A stretch of 49,158 nt of DNA, taken from contig MPUH01000506.1 of assembly GCA_001970955.1 (NCBI GenBank), positions 1-49,158 on the forward strand, written 5' to 3'. A model generated the notes under the pieces. It worked only from the letters and a program-made list of their open reading frames with translations, ran no database searches and had not been told where the DNA came from. The stretch comes from Stentor coeruleus (lineage: Eukaryota; Ciliophora; Heterotrichea; Heterotrichida; Stentoridae). Made by a program: the position numbers and the translations under genes. The stretch's first letter is position 1; each line of letters opens with the position of its first letter. Shown here one piece after another: positions 10,501-18,184 of the stretch.

Positions 10501-10799
10501 AAGATGAGGAACAAAATAAACTTTTTAATCATCTTAACATGTATTCGATGTTATCTTCATCATTTGCCACTGTTATTGAAGATAAACAAAAATTGTCATT
10601 GCTTAGTGGGATGAAGAATATGCGTGTTGATATGAGCTTTGAGACTTTTGCTAAAGATAAATCACATTTAAGAATTTTTAAAAGAAGACCTGTAGCTGGA
10701 GGGATTATTGAGAGAAGGAAAAGTCAGGAGGCTCTTGGTAAGAAGATGGTTATTAAGAGATTTACGAATTTGAAGAATAGGTGGAGTAATAAATTATAA
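4596..10799 (+). CDS. four-repeat cyclic-nucleotide-gated channel (24 TM, four CNBDs)
   Basis: Single uninterrupted ORF of 2067 residues made of four successive units of voltage-gated-like channel plus cyclic-nucleotide-binding domain, so one chain could form a whole pseudotetrameric channel. S4-like segments with spaced basic residues: about 156-170, 650-664, 1140-1160 (weak) and 1620-1637. Pore regions: about 230-247, 720-731 (SQTSYGDIGP), 1226-1236 (LHTTVGDIKS) and 1696-1708 (LVTGTGHTDSYP). CNBDs: about 378-455, 862-945, 1370-1455 and 1855-1940; each keeps the phosphate-binding FGE (421, 904, 1415, 1900) and the downstream Arg (432, 917, 1427, 1910/1911). None of the four pores has a canonical GYG filter. 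Animal sperm CNGK channels have the same four-unit plan. Located in plasma or ciliary membrane by inference; a role in cAMP/cGMP control of motility is plausible. Stop TAA at 10797. No introns. Confidence 0.93.
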   Translation: MNSDPYSNIFSSIESLSNQLSRKPKGNLNSEIYSTKIPEIQVFERIYTFKKTDFQYTWSLMILFVNIYNFFSAGYFFGTLSYPTGTWLGLELLCEGALLVDFIIRYNIRKSQNPNKLWFLQENLKKHSWIFLILSSFPYTTISVLLSKTSHKFLIVVRFMKLLRLFQLRNFWKKQGLIFTSIFIYIIQVLLIILGTTHYCAMFWLFVCEYKSLECFSYTSQTEIYISAFFKTSETLTGLVLISTESHTADQKVLSLFIMSIGVILYGSIFVKVSIKMLAMNQKRIERANRKEILKCWCKEREIDKETQQRINSYALLEEENFFERIKLDFPSELPISLRSEIALFTYKNLITKSKIFELGEPSFMLSMVRSFDSQIFLPGDFIIRHGDSSDSMYFISSGLVEVLATDGCSRIALLDDGNYFGEIGILMSCCRTVSIKSVQPSILACITKAKLIKILSNFPEHYEFLHDVAIQRMKTCTKDDIDIDYDLVEDDFSSSDSDNSGELETPQYYAPVEHEHKNFLLKMITVPHSKSQKGTYHLDPLSPFFYFWTLLLFIAYTTCVFLVPYCIVFDQSYHFLMIDFACYIVFVLDIYVNYNSAIITKFHSYIHEKEEIRLMYLDKFFLLDLLAVIPSDWVYCGIECNSSGVYYLKLLRLLKGFRLLQLFNMIKNYSNISVHLLRPMSFVYIFFTFSHICACLIRFLPTTAVSDKYIDNLYWSYSIFSQTSYGDIGPTSTLGMILSVVLMLVSKVFVVILYSDSSSLIAEYSKPYTDFVGKTRLTVEWMNHCKIPIELRNRVIYYLQLQWDKLLGITDEEILNYLPESLTTDLRLKLFSGIIESGLFPIEQKGAILGIIRKCKLSLINKGTEIITQGEIGLEMFFILDGLVQVIISNSSITRELGEGSIFGELSIIEDMPGIRNATIIAKTNITLASLSLEDFKYVCSLYPGFEEKVKGLSMIRTDSIDRAISLISEVNQKNDDFSSEDVFKRFDNSQFEDSFVGLDRNNENIDKVIISSLLDTTAFENKRKRVIYRPWIIRVYKNEIKMHVYFLVWVWNMFFIPYQIAFDLKFTMAAMFFEAATIGFYVCASLYFVIMYSISKIHNIKTFGSRKVLLALSLHHLILAVPLSLIFSFTSQNRILAAILSYIRITNIHFVKIYFSWLKKKKIFWYVLIHCIEILMNFIAFSHLTACLFIFIGRNETISWLSSLGTQSNYEIYVNAFYWSVGSLLHTTVGDIKSLTGTEKIFNCIIQLCSFFIYGLLFGSITSIISTFNSNLVTCMYNDYAYSMKYIEKKGIGRKFSLQIDEYFNFLWDKNKGIMETKALENLPQALKADIFMHLHRETLQKSEMFLQDLEVSQALAKSIYRLMTIQYYLIGDVILRIDDSSYDMYYIISGEVTIISIKGNSIINTLKDGDYFGEANILFGTSIRTATVVSTKISHIGKISKESLEMLFSAYPDWKDKLLRTSKGRLMENFQIYDMDNVNKICEEFSESITKSPEAYNIYSKKTDIFIAHKVAEILYIDPLNKRLTLNILHLFLILYSCFAIPLEITYISSISNWMIVFEILCIGESIIYLAILLKNAINHKNKEVLHYYIKKSFLLDLAAVSPFNLILPLVSIDEPRLLIMLLRLLRLFSVFRIHSILSNLLTHFKMLFSWLYISESLLYLIIFIHWVTSILNFNNSCPSQDTYLDSLYFTMNLVTGTGHTDSYPCEDMTKIQFCIISFISTAAIAGIYGLLAYIYSTSMNFLNNKNTQKPSSSEIVTIYNKMLNKFEVLNYEDMTENIKIRIESFCKFSASLEYFYGETVNKEIYAHLPSSIVDNLVYEKYRKMLKKLPFLKDNDSEVLIKKLALSLQAEVYLPNDFLIYKDDIGDEMYFISIGAVNIIAPDNSKVIKTLQKGDFFGEMALINNSRRMCSVIAQTLCLVFALKRKDLNDILRSFPDVLKKMRQQSEIRSRETTSVIKNSTSIVNEDEEQNKLFNHLNMYSMLSSSFATVIEDKQKLSLLSGMKNMRVDMSFETFAKDKSHLRIFKRRPVAGGIIERRKSQEALGKKMVIKRFTNLKNRWSNKL

Positions 10800-11259
10800 T
10801 TTTTTTTCTATGAAAAGGTTTTTGATTTGAGGATTTTTGATTTGGTTTTGGGATAGGATTTAAGAGGAATTATGGATTATTAGGTTTTTTGTTGCGGATT
10901 TTGGAGAATATTAATGAAGGGAGGTGCTGGATTTTTAGGATGATGTAGGAGAAGAATTGATATGGGGTTTTTATTATGAAATAGGTAAATAGAGGCTTTG
11001 GTTAGAAGAAGATGTGGGGAATATAAAGTGGTGGTAGACTTTTTTTCAATAAAATACATTGATAACTCCATAATTTCTTAAGCCCATTTTTCCTCACCAT
11101 CTATCTTTTAAAAAATTATACCTCATCAAGTATTCATCCCTAAACCAAATTCTTTTGCAACTATCTTCATAAGCTTAATTATCTATAATATTTTTCTTTT
11201 TTTCATCATGCTTATTAAACTTCATCATCCATACTACTTTCATAAAATCTTTTTAAACT
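10800..11259. other. intergenic, channel 3' flank and coiled-coil promoter
   Basis: The first ~200 nt are G-rich (3' flank type), the last ~180 nt C-rich (5' flank type) on the plus strand. A 63-codon antisense ORF at 10880-11071 is a product of that skew and is not called. No other feature seen. Confidence 0.6.
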
Positions 11260-12768
11260 ATGAAAATCAGACCTGTAAGTTCATGTATAAAGCGAAGACG
11301 AAGATCTATTGACGCTATAACACCATTTCAATTAGCTAAAAAAGACTTTAAACTTCTTCTATCATCAACAGTAACAGCTAATTACATAGACAGTCAGATA
11401 TTCAAATTAACAGATACATCTCCTTGTGATCCTCGACAAATAATGTCAACAGAAGTATCACAGCAACTAAGCATGCTAAAACTCTGCAATAACAGTAGTT
11501 CTATATCAAAACACAACAAAAACACAAAAATAAGAAGATTATCTTTAGAACTCAGCGAAGTGTCAACCGCTGAAATAGTTGGGCAAAAAAAATTCAACCA
11601 AATCCAAGACAACATCAACAATTTGGAAAAAGAAATCAAAAAAACTAAAGACCAACAAGATGATCTTCTAAGCAATCAAGAAATCTACTACCACATCCTC
11701 AAACGTTTAAGAACGACAAAAATTTTCCTAGACATGAAAAAACATTATCTTACCGAAAGGATAAAAAACAAAGATTTTATTCTAAACGAAGTCACTAGGC
11801 TGAAAATGAAAAGTTCTGAAGAAAAAACTAGAAACTTAAAACTTTATAAGGATTTAAACAAAACAATGGACTTTTTCAATAGAAAAAACTTAGAATTAAC
11901 AACAAAATATGAAAAAGAGAAAAAAATTATAGATAACCTTGATGCTAATCGTGAGGAACGATATATAAGACAACAGGATATATTAGAACAAGTTGGGGTT
12001 AATGAGAAAAATCGTTCAGAAAAAGAACTTCATCAAGAATTACTTCTTCACAAATACTGGTATTTGTTTTTATCTAAAAAACTCGAAGATATAACTCAAA
12101 AGTTCACAACAATAGACATTGCATTTCATAAAATCAAAAGTGTGACAGGTTTACAAGATATTGGGTGCTTAGTAGAAAAATTCTTAACAAAAGAGGAATC
12201 TTTACAAGACCTGACTAATCTTATAAGAATCAATAAACAGACTCTTGAGAGTTATTCTATAAGAAATGCTAAACTTCAAAAAAAAATCAACGAGATTTCT
12301 ATAAGTGATAAAAACCCTATAACTTGTGGGGTTATAAAACAGCTTAATGGGCAAATATTATCTTTAAATCAAAGAAATTCTTTAGAAAACAAAAAACTCG
12401 TCCAATTAACTTCGATAAAAACTACAGTATTAGAGTGGACTGAAAAAATGATAAGATTTTTAAACCCGAATTTTACTTATAACAAAACTGAGACTGTAAC
12501 AATGCTTGAACTTATAATCAAACTTAAAGAAAAAGTTAGAAATTATGTTAAACCTTTAAATGATTTTCAAGAAATTCAAAATTTCGATGCATATAAATCT
12601 TCGATGTTTATAACAGAAAACCCAGTTAGTCTTAGGAATAAGGATAAAAAAGGATTGGGGTATTCAAATGATTTTAATGCATGCGAACTTAATTTTGTAG
12701 AGACAGACAGTAATGATTCGAAAAAAAATTTTAATATGAAAAATGATAGGAAGATTAAGAAGAAGTAG
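11260..12768 (+). CDS. coiled-coil protein, function unknown
   Basis: 502 residues, no intron needed. A basic N-terminus (IKRRRRS at about 10-16) is followed by long heptad-rich segments roughly 105-265 and 300-360, rich in K, E, N and L, and a lysine-rich end (KNDRKIKKK). No catalytic domain, signal peptide or membrane segment. Such proteins in ciliates are often axonemal or cortical, but nothing in the sequence proves it. The stop (TAG) lies only 27 nt from the convergent SUN gene stop. The start ATG is the first in frame after C-rich upstream DNA. Confidence 0.85.
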   Translation: MKIRPVSSCIKRRRRSIDAITPFQLAKKDFKLLLSSTVTANYIDSQIFKLTDTSPCDPRQIMSTEVSQQLSMLKLCNNSSSISKHNKNTKIRRLSLELSEVSTAEIVGQKKFNQIQDNINNLEKEIKKTKDQQDDLLSNQEIYYHILKRLRTTKIFLDMKKHYLTERIKNKDFILNEVTRLKMKSSEEKTRNLKLYKDLNKTMDFFNRKNLELTTKYEKEKKIIDNLDANREERYIRQQDILEQVGVNEKNRSEKELHQELLLHKYWYLFLSKKLEDITQKFTTIDIAFHKIKSVTGLQDIGCLVEKFLTKEESLQDLTNLIRINKQTLESYSIRNAKLQKKINEISISDKNPITCGVIKQLNGQILSLNQRNSLENKKLVQLTSIKTTVLEWTEKMIRFLNPNFTYNKTETVTMLELIIKLKEKVRNYVKPLNDFQEIQNFDAYKSSMFITENPVSLRNKDKKGLGYSNDFNACELNFVETDSNDSKKNFNMKNDRKIKKK

Positions 12769-12795
12769 TAATTGATATAAATAAAAAAATATATT

Positions 12796-13542
12796 TTAGT
12801 AAGATAAAGATATAGGATCACCGTGGATGAGGAATTGATAGACGCATGTGTATTCGCCGCCATGGTTACTAGTGAAGTTAACAGTAAAAAGGTCGCTAGG
12901 TTTATTGCAGTTTTCTTTGCAGGTAAAAACTTGGCTGAACTCTGGGTTAGGCTTTCCTTTATTCAAAAAAAACTCATAACACCCTAAGAGTTCCATTCTA
13001 AAATCCTTCCTATAAACACAGAATTTCTTTGGTGCTGATTCAAAACTAGCTAAATTCGCATGTTTTACAACAAAATGTTTTGGGTAAATTTTCTTCTGCA
13101 CCATAATACTAATCTCAGCAGTATCCCCTTTAAATGACCAACAGTTTCCTTTTTCATTATCCCCAGAAAGCATTTTCTCCGGCTCATTATCTGATTTTCT
13201 TATAAACCCCAACAAGATTTTCTGCGGCCCTTCATCTTCATACACAATTTTTGCCCCATTAAAATCAGCAGCATAATTGACCATATCTGAAAACTCAACT
13301 TTATTCTCAATGACAATAGCTTTTGTCTTATAATCAAACTTTATTTGCTCATAATTTTGCCATATGTTTAAAAGCACTAATACCCCAATGGAAAAAATCC
13401 CAATAGCTAAAACAACAACTTTTAGCATATTACATATAAAATCACTATAAGAATTTATATCTGGTTTTATAGAAAACCTTTCGATATCTCCATTGTTTAC
13501 TAGTCTATAATCATTTCCCGGTCCTCTATATCTAATTGCCAT
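12796..13542 (-). CDS. SUN-domain nuclear-envelope protein
   Basis: Small Sad1/UNC-84 family protein of 248 residues from the ATG at 13542 (MAIRYRG); an in-frame ATG six codons upstream (13560) is also possible. A single membrane segment at about 38-60 (MLKVVVLAIGIFSIGVLVLL) is followed by the SUN domain. Diagnostic motifs: GNCWSFKGDTAEI, KIYPKHFVVKHANLASF, SAPKKFCVYRKD, and SNHGGEYTCVYQFLIHGDP at the C-terminus, matching the SUN core and its terminal Y-C-x-Y-x-F-x-V-H-G-E/D-P. SUN proteins sit in the inner nuclear membrane and pair with KASH proteins to form LINC bridges. There is almost no coiled coil between membrane segment and SUN domain, so it is unusually compact. Convergent with the coiled-coil gene. 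Confidence 0.93.
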   Translation of the reverse strand: MAIRYRGPGNDYRLVNNGDIERFSIKPDINSYSDFICNMLKVVVLAIGIFSIGVLVLLNIWQNYEQIKFDYKTKAIVIENKVEFSDMVNYAADFNGAKIVYEDEGPQKILLGFIRKSDNEPEKMLSGDNEKGNCWSFKGDTAEISIMVQKKIYPKHFVVKHANLASFESAPKKFCVYRKDFRMELLGCYEFFLNKGKPNPEFSQVFTCKENCNKPSDLFTVNFTSNHGGEYTCVYQFLIHGDPISLSY

Positions 13543-13560
13543 ATTTATATATACATTCAA

Positions 13561-13969
13561 AAAATTAAAAGATTTTTATATTTTCTTTGATAACTTGAAG
13601 ATAATATTTAGTTTATGGATTTTGTTCTTAAGAATTAAGGTTTTTGAATGGTTTTTTTGATGATTGGTTTTTGTTTTTATTTTTCTTATGTCAAGATGTT
13701 TGGATAGCGTATTTAGCGTGCTAATTATTGTACTTTATATACCATAGACTGACTTTATCAAAATACAATTGGTTCTTTATTTTACATCAAGCTATTTTTA
13801 TAATTTTTTTCAAAAGTTTAATGCAATTTAATTTGTTCAACTTTAAGACAATTTTTTTATTTTTGGTGTATTTTATCTAAAAACCAAGAAAAATACATAA
13901 TGAAACTTTTCCACAAGTGGACATAAAAAAATCAACCTCCCAAAAGCCTTACTTCTATATGCTATTTAA
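13561..13969. other. intergenic, SUN promoter
   Basis: Spacer between two minus-strand genes. AT-rich with several T and A runs; nothing recognisable apart from the expected promoter of the SUN gene at its left end. Confidence 0.55.
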
Positions 13970-15247
13970 TTAAAAAGCCTTCCTAATTCTCGAGTTTAAT
14001 TTTTCCATATCATTTCCTCCGTTTGTAACAACAAACTGATACTTCCTCTCACTATCATCACCATTCCTCAACATTTTATTAAACTGTTTTATTTCTCCAG
14101 TTAAAGGATTTGTAGATTCATAATTAGTCCTAAAACTTCTATTATAATCCGAGAGCTGAGGTCCTTCTGCATCACTGATTTTCCCTGGGAAGGGTTCATT
14201 TTTTTTGCCTCCCAAAGGTCTTAGAAAAGCACGATTATTTTCATATTTAGTAGTAGAATCAGTAATTGGATCATAAGTAGTAGTCCTAACTGAAGTCTTT
14301 CCATAAGTTAAAAAACTTTGAGAATTTTTTTCTTTACCTATAACAATAGAGCTTCCAAAAAGATCTTTTTCGCCTTCAGGTTTTTCGGTTCCAAAAAATT
14401 TCTCAATGTTTTTATTAAAGTCCTCATCATTTTTCTTTATAAAATCATTACCTATTATATCGTTTTTTTGATTTTTTCTTATATCTTCTATGATTTTTAT
14501 ATTGTTTATTGGTTTATCTTTATCATTATTTTTTGAGTTTATATTCTCATCCCATTGTAAATCTATATTGCTATCATCTGCATAATGTTTCCTTCCTGGG
14601 CTTCTTTTAATATCATTTAAACTCACTTCTTTTTGTTCTTTTTTTGATCTGGCTATCATTCTTTTTTCTATTAATAGGTCTAAATTTTGTTCTTTGCTAT
14701 TCGCAGAGTTTATAATATTTTTCTCATATTGTTTTTGATGATATTTTTGTATATTTTCTGTTTTTTTGAGTTTTTCTAAGTAACTTATATGATTTTGTTC
14801 TAAATTTTGGATAAAAGTTTCCTCATCAAGGTTTGTTGGGGTTTTTCTGAGATTTTTATATGAGAAATCTTGAGGTTTTGATGGGATTTCATATGATTTG
14901 TCAAGTCTGTTGAGGTTTTTACTGAAGGGTGATGGCTTGGATTGTACTAATCTGGGGAAACTTGTTGGGCTTTCAAAGGGTTTAGCATTTTGACTATCAG
15001 GATTAAGGATTTTAAAAGGACTTACTTGAGAGTTTTGGCTTGGAATCTGTCTAAACTGACTGAAAGGTTGGGATTTTTGGCTCTGCTCTGAAGAGAAAGG
15101 GCTTTTTTTTGGAAGGTGTTGAAAAGAAATTGGGTTGTTGGAGAATGGTTGGGGATTGCTAAAGGGTTTAGATGCGAAATCTGGGGATTTCGAAAAATAT
15201 TTACCAGGTTGGTTAAGCGGAGAAGGGTATTTGTTCACGCTTGACAT
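13970..15247 (-). CDS. low-complexity protein with SP/PF-rich N-terminus
   Basis: 425 residues, not recognised. The first ~130 residues are rich in Ser, Pro, Gln and Phe, with many repeats of the type SPF/KPF/QPF, and look disordered. A charged coiled-coil-like stretch covers about 150-290 (YLEKLKK, KYHQKQYEKN, ARSKKEQKE). The C-terminal third has motifs LTYGKTSVRTTTYDP, FLRPLGGKKNEPFPG and NPLTGEIKQ that look conserved rather than random, and might be a lineage-specific domain. No membrane segment or enzyme motif. The PF repeats could be docking motifs or phosphosites; this is inference only. Start ATG at 15247 follows G-rich (coding-strand C-rich) upstream DNA. Confidence 0.85.
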   Translation of the reverse strand: MSSVNKYPSPLNQPGKYFSKSPDFASKPFSNPQPFSNNPISFQHLPKKSPFSSEQSQKSQPFSQFRQIPSQNSQVSPFKILNPDSQNAKPFESPTSFPRLVQSKPSPFSKNLNRLDKSYEIPSKPQDFSYKNLRKTPTNLDEETFIQNLEQNHISYLEKLKKTENIQKYHQKQYEKNIINSANSKEQNLDLLIEKRMIARSKKEQKEVSLNDIKRSPGRKHYADDSNIDLQWDENINSKNNDKDKPINNIKIIEDIRKNQKNDIIGNDFIKKNDEDFNKNIEKFFGTEKPEGEKDLFGSSIVIGKEKNSQSFLTYGKTSVRTTTYDPITDSTTKYENNRAFLRPLGGKKNEPFPGKISDAEGPQLSDYNRSFRTNYESTNPLTGEIKQFNKMLRNGDDSERKYQFVVTNGGNDMEKLNSRIRKAF

Positions 15248-16249
15248 GATGGTGTATATTTTATGTGTAGGATTTAGCTTCGATTGACGTTTTTTTTGTT
15301 ATAAGATGAGTGATTAGAGATTTAAAGTATTTATAAAGATATAAATTGAGGGAAAAAGGAAGTCTAGTTAATGTTGATTTTTTATATAATGATTTGTAGT
15401 ATTTTTATGGCTGGGTTGAAGGGAAATTAGTTGGCTTATGTATATTGAATGATAAAAAATGCTGGTTTGAATTTTATATAGTAATTATTAGCTGGAAATA
15501 TAAACATTAGCAAAAATCAAAATTTTTGTATACTTTTAAAGACAAATTTTAGAATGCTATGATTAAGATTGATAGATGAGTATATATTTGTCAAGATTTT
15601 TGTTTAGTAAATCATTTATATATATATCTCAAAGCCTTCCTGTGCTGCAAAAAAAAAGCATTTCTTATATTTTCTTAGAATGCTTATCTACACCTTAATT
15701 TCATACAACATTAAATTCTGCATCAAAAAAGTAATCTTGTACCACAGGTCACAAATAACATAAATCTCGAATTTTAATATAAATCATAACTATTTTTATA
15801 CTTATTCTTTCATATTATATACAATTTAATATGCTGATTTCGAAACACTCAAATTATCTCCTTTCCGCCTAAACAAAAACTCGTCATTTCCCACCTATCC
15901 AAAATCCATTATCAAGACAATTTTCATCATTACTCTCAATAAATACAACCTACACTTTCCAACTTATATCAAACCTAACCCAAAATTCATCAATTCTAAG
16001 CCACTTCCAAAAACCTAATCACCTATCTGCATTATTTATTACATACAAACCTTAAACTAAATAACATGAAAACTTATTATCCTTAATACATCCCTAAAAG
16101 CCCAATAAAATTCTAGCTCAAGTAATCATAATTATCATTAGCAACTTTCAAAATCATATCCTCATCCTCCTCTTATTAAATCTCATTACAACCACAAAAC
16201 CAAAATTTCCCCATTTATTAAAATATTCAATTATTTAACTCTGAATACA
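15248..16249. other. intergenic spacer, 1 kb
   Basis: Lies between two minus-strand genes. The right part (about 15840-16200) is rich in C and A on the plus strand with very few G, the pattern of a 3' flank for the RING gene; the left part is G/T-rich as upstream of the 13970-15247 gene. No ORF or RNA gene supported. Confidence 0.6.
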
Positions 16250-16810
16250 TCAAATACTAACTCTACATAAAGGACAGCTTTCTTTTACAGAACACCATTT
16301 TTCCAAGCATTTTCTATGAAATCCATGACCACATGTAAGCATCAAATATTCACATGATATATTTTCCTGACATATTGAACAGTTTTTCTCAATCATCCTC
16401 ATGTCAAATTTGAAGTTCAAATTCGAATCCTTGGCATATTTATTAACATAAATATTGTATAAGGACATTGCTGATGTACATATATTAAATATAACAAAGA
16501 AAGTATATGTGCTATCAGAAGTTGTATAGTAGCTATATGGATAGTTTATATAGAAAAACAAATCTCCTGATACACTTAAAGATATAAGGCAGACACTTGT
16601 TGTTAGTAAGTATTTTATCGGAAGGTCGTATAGTAAAAGGGAGATTCCACTGAATAGCCATGTAACAAAAAGCCAGCATAAAAAAAAAGTTGACTTCCTA
16701 CATAGGATTTACACATAGTAATCGTAGTAAATTATGATTTCTACCATCCAGAGGAAGAGACAAAAGACTAAAAAGTTTCGAAGGCTGAATTGAAATTACC
16801 TTGCACACAT
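16250..16810 (-). CDS. membrane RING-H2 E3 ubiquitin ligase
   Basis: 176 residues after removing two 15-nt introns at 16785-16799 (GTAATTTCAATTCAG) and 16698-16712 (GTAAATCCTATGTAG). The start ATG at 16810 is the first Met, with an in-frame TAG just upstream. About four hydrophobic segments fill residues 7-120 (for example FLVFCLFLWMV, FFLCWLFVTWLFSGISLLLY, YTFFVIFNI). The C-terminus is a RING-H2 finger: CSICQENI, then CGHGFHRKC, then CPLC, giving the C3H2C3 zinc ligands in correct order and spacing. Such proteins recruit an E2 enzyme at a membrane for ubiquitin transfer. Uninterrupted reading shows only the last ~103 codons and no ATG; the introns restore the full multi-TM protein. Substrate unknown. 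Confidence 0.9.
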
Positions 16811-18184
16811 GATATTATTATCAAAAGTCTATGTACATGAGAAATGAATGATTATGTTAATTTTATAGGATATAGGATATAGGAAAAGAATAGATTTTTA
16901 GAGTTTGACATATAGTTAGGATGATTAAAGATAATAATAAGTGTTAGGTTTAGTATTGGGATTAGGATTTAAATATTAAGTTTAGAAGGTAATGTATTTT
17001 ATGAGGAAAAAAAAATTTTTTTTAAGAGAATTTTGTATTAGCTGAAGATATTTTGTATGAAGAGTGGCTTAGGATTTATGGATTACTTTTGGGTATAAAA
17101 AGAATGATGATTGATGTGATGATAAGAGTTTTTTTAGGAGTGTTAGGAGTAGAATTGGTGAATATTATTTAATAGGTTTGTAGTGGTTGGATAATAAGGA
17201 TATGGAAGGTGATGAGATGAAGAGAAAAACAGAAAAGGAGAAGAGGATATGCTCGGGTTTAGGATTTATATGGGATTTGTGATATTGAGTTGGATTGCTC
17301 AATGAATTTTATATATTTTGAATGTAGCTTAGAATGGATATTACATTGCTGATATGAATAATTGTGATGGTTTGGAAAAAGTTGATAATAATTAAAGGTT
17401 GTTCTTTTAAAGATTGTAATAGAATATAAATATAATAGTTTAATAATGTGACTAATAAAGAAATTAGGTTTAGAAATTTATCGCTTATGAACTTAATCGA
17501 TGGAGGAAATATTTTAGTTAGATTATAGTATTAATAGGAAAAAGAAGCAAATTTTAGGCTTAGGATTTGATGATAAGATTTTTTAGCGCGAAATATTTAT
17601 AGTAGCATAGTCCCTAAAATAAGAAAATTTGGAGGATTGATAGTAGATACAAAGAATTAATAATAATTATAGCATATGGCTGGCTATAAATTTTACTTAA
17701 ACCTAGTTGTATAAATGCAAAGCTACTAAATGTTTATTGTAAAGGCAATCTTGATGATGCTAAATTTTATTATATAATCAAGTTTTTATTTATAAATCAT
17801 TTTTATACACTTCAGCCCTGGAATAAATCGTAACAAATTCATCTCGACCCAAAAACCTTATCCTACACCTCCCAACTTCTTCCATCCTTCAAAAACCCCA
17901 CTAAGTTCCTTTAATTCCAATAAAAACCTCAACTTCCAAACTCACATAATCCCATCCTTTAATTTCCCATCATCCAAACCCTATACAAAAGCCCAATCAT
18001 CCCACCTTCCACCCAAACCTCACTCCCATCATTTCCATCAAAATCTCCAATTCCTAACCTAATCTTCTAAAAATCTAAACCAATAAAACTTTTAATACCC
18101 ACCTTATATAACCATATCAAAAACCCCCAAAGATCCATAAGTTCCTAGGCTATCTAATCAACTAAGTAATGGCCATAATAAATA
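16811..18184. promoter_or_regulatory. divergent promoter region with base-composition switch
   Basis: 1.4 kb between divergent RING and importin genes. The left half is G-rich and C-poor on the plus strand (17161-17220 has 18 G and no C); the right end is the opposite (17881-17940 has 20 C and 1 G). Each half is therefore C-rich on the coding strand of its own gene. The switch lies near 17700. No ORF, tRNA or repeat was recognised. Specific promoter elements cannot be assigned. Confidence 0.5.
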
